Part shown: positions 61,601 through 64,000 of the stretch, piece by piece | Numbering within the stretch: the stretch's first letter is position 1 | How the letters are laid out: each line of letters starts with the position of its first letter | Source: Puffinus mauretanicus | Lineage: Eukaryota; Chordata; Aves; Procellariiformes; Procellariidae | Assembly (NCBI GenBank): GCA_023333565.1 | Contig: JAJKFH010000246.1 | Span: 62,001-126,000 of the forward strand | Length of the DNA: 64,000 bases | Direction: 5' to 3' | Made by a program: the position numbers and the translations under genes | The notes under the pieces: generated by a model | Told to the model about the DNA's origin: nothing | The model's database searches: none | The model's input: the letters and a program-made list of their open reading frames with translations, nothing else

Positions 61601-64000
61601 ACAGAACAAAATGTTGGCCTTTTTAGAGCAACTAGCTAAACTCCCACCAACTTTCTGGACCCAAATTTCTTCTCCACACAGTGTACTATATGTACACTGC
61701 CAATATGAAATGCATCCTTTGAGACGGGGAGAAGAGAAGGGAGAAGTCCCATGTTCCTCTCCCTATTCTCTTCTGCTGCGTGGATTTAAGAAAACAATAA
61801 CTGTTTAGTGTAAAATGGATAAACAGAGAGCAGAAGAATCAGGATCAAGGTTCACCCTCTTCCAAACCCTCCCCAGGCCTAGAAAACAGCTCTGCTATTA
61901 GGCTGCATTACAGAGGGGATGTCTCAGTATTTTACTAGCAGATGCATTCAGATAATTAAATAATCCTTTCAGGGTTTAAAATACATTTTAAAATCAGTAA
62001 AATTTGGCAAAAACCACACAAGTGGAGGACAAACTCAGTGGAAGATGTCAGCAGAAGTATTTAGAAATACTGTAAGAGCCCTGGTAAAATTTGACAAATT
62101 TTACAAGATATGAAAAACTCAGTGGTAGAATAAAGCTGGAAGAATTTCTTTTTTAAAAGTTCTTTTCAACTGGGCTGAAGCAACCTGATTAACTCAGCTA
62201 ATCTCATTCAAAAACTTTTTAAAAAAAGGTACTCCAGTTCATCCCCCTTCCTTTCTCCCTTCCCTCTCCCAGCACATTACAATATAAAAAAGCCTTTTTG
62301 TTTTAATGAGCGTGCTCTGTTTTGGAGTGGCCTGCTCTCACCAGGAGACACTTATACCTGTAGCTGTTGGAGGACAACTCTGTCACCCAAACAGAGACTG
62401 AAAATTTGCATTTGTTATAGTGAGTTATCAGGAAAGAAAAGTGGGTACTTGTAATGCTGGAGACAGCGCAGGTCAGGTACGTATTCAGAATATCTCAGAA
62501 GCTACAGGAATTAATCACTACCATGAATAGCATCTCGTGTATACAATGCCAGAGCCTATTCTTGTGAAATCTTCCACAGGCGGGAAGTGGTTTATGCTAT
62601 TGGCTAATGGGAATGTAATGGGAGGCGTTACATCTCCCTTAAATTATGTTCTGTCTCAGAATATAATCTATACGCATTTCCGATTTTGTGGATAGAGAAA
62701 ATTTAGCAACCTCATTCCCTCATAATAGTTGTGTCTGTGAGAACATCCTGGACGTTCTGTTCGATTAATTTCTTAGCATCCCACTGATTTCAAGAACACA
62801 CTAATAGAAAGCAGCAAGGAGAGTAAACACAAGTACATTGTAATTAAAGATTATTTAAGAGTGAAGGAAAGCAAACAATTTCAGATAAAACTCAAAAGAA
62901 AGCCATGTTTCTGCTTAGGCACTTGCCACAGTTTTTCACATGATAGGAGAAAAATGCATTAGACTTCTGGGCACAGAGGAAACAACGGCTGTGATTTGGC
63001 TAGGGCTTATTGCGTTAATCACATTGACCTCATTAGCACCCTGTGCACTGCTCACTGCTCACCCTGTAGTACTCTCCCACTGTTGCTTATCTTAGACTGA
63101 AGTTACAGGCTTTGGGTCTGGGATCCTTTTTGCTTGGGCTGGTTACACAAGAGCTTACCCCCAGAGCAGAGAAATAACAAGTATAACCACCAATCAATTA
63201 AGATTAATTTTATTTTTGGTTAAAATGAGAGAAAATTAACTACTGTGCCTGCAGTGGTATTTAAGAAGGATTTTGTGTTTGTTTTTAAAAACACAGATGA
63301 TTCAAAAAACTAGAATCACATTTCTTGATACAGAAAGGAGTTGCCTACAACTTACTGTGCTCTTCCCCCTTACCTGAAGTGACCTACTGCTATGAAAGAT
63401 GTCCAGCAGACAGAGGGCTTGTGAGAGCTGGGCGAGCTGGGAAATTCAGGTAATTGAATTAGAGAGGCTGAGTGAGGCTTATTAGCTTGGGCACAGCCTT
63501 AGTCCAAAACTCGTTTGTCTCCAGCCAGGTCGTAAAATAGGCAGAGTGAACTCAAGTCTGCCAGGACGTGTCCATGTCAATGTGCTTTCCTCATTTCCCC
63601 ATGAAAAATGGCTGCTTCTTTCCTGTAGCTAGGCATGACTGGTCACTTGGCCACAGACTGTTAAAATAGCCCTTTAACATGCAAAAATGGTATTTTCACC
63701 TGATTAATATTCTACATTTTTTGATACTCATTTGCACTGAAACATTTTGAAAACAGCCTCTTGCCAGTTCAACGTGGAGCATGAAATATGGAAAGTTTCA
63801 AATGAAAAATTGTGTATCGCCAAAGGGTTAAATGCTACAGAGTGCGTGGTTATGCAGACATTCTTAATTGTAAAACATTAAAGCACTCATTGATGTCGTA
63901 ATCTGAAATCACCAAAAATCCAAATGCTGCGTTCTGAGCATGTATATTTGTTGTTCAGTAACACAGCTACGGCAGTCAAAAGCCAACAAAAGCAGAGATT
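58694..64000. other. Single-copy noncoding stretch, no gene recognised
   Basis: AT-rich unique sequence to the end of the window. A 29-nt pure pyrimidine tract at 62242-62270 is followed by AG, resembling a 3' splice site, but no convincing exon follows. Open frames are short. Confidence 0.5.

Noticed and set aside
1..64000. CRISPR array, operon, tRNA, rRNA or known microRNA
   Set aside because: No regularly spaced repeats, no compact gene clusters, and no sequence I recognise as a structural or micro RNA; weak or lineage-specific RNAs cannot be excluded by eye.

Overview
The window looks like gene-poor nuclear DNA from a bird. The evidence is several CR1 (chicken repeat 1) LINE copies ending in the avian ATTCTATG-type tail, two solo retroviral LTRs, and scattered old MIR-like SINE debris in AT-rich, CpG-depleted sequence. 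The LTR at 10680-11824 starts, on the minus strand, with TGTCCTGGTTTCAGCTGG. From memory this family is widespread in Neoaves, so a non-galliform bird is my best guess; that is recall, not a search. No prokaryotic-style gene organisation is present.

Layout. 1-10674: single-copy sequence with no recognised gene. 10680-11824: solo LTR (minus) split by a 5'-truncated CR1 (plus, 10928-11485) whose remaining reading frame is intact. 11830-15888: single-copy sequence. 15894-16811: second, unrelated solo LTR (probably minus) between perfect 5-bp target duplications. 16817-22770: single-copy sequence with an A/T hairpin, an (AAC)7 tract, a GC-rich patch and old repeat debris. 22771-24874: a CR1 inserted inside another CR1; the outer reverse-transcriptase frame rejoins exactly once the inner copy is removed. 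24875-64000: about 39 kb with almost no young repeats, holding a few MIR-like remnants, simple repeats ((CAG)10, (TG)9, a TG/TA/CA tract), a short CpG cluster and one CR1 tail scrap.

I recognise no host protein-coding exon, tRNA, rRNA or known microRNA. The open frames are retrotransposon sequence, microsatellite translations, or short frames with no recognisable domain. The window could be intergenic or lie in a long intron; the sequence alone does not decide.

I did not find a new biological system. The best-supported observations are the two nested insertions, which give a relative order of events, and the LTR with a perfect target duplication. Exon-like, CpG-rich and hairpin segments are reported as low-confidence leads.
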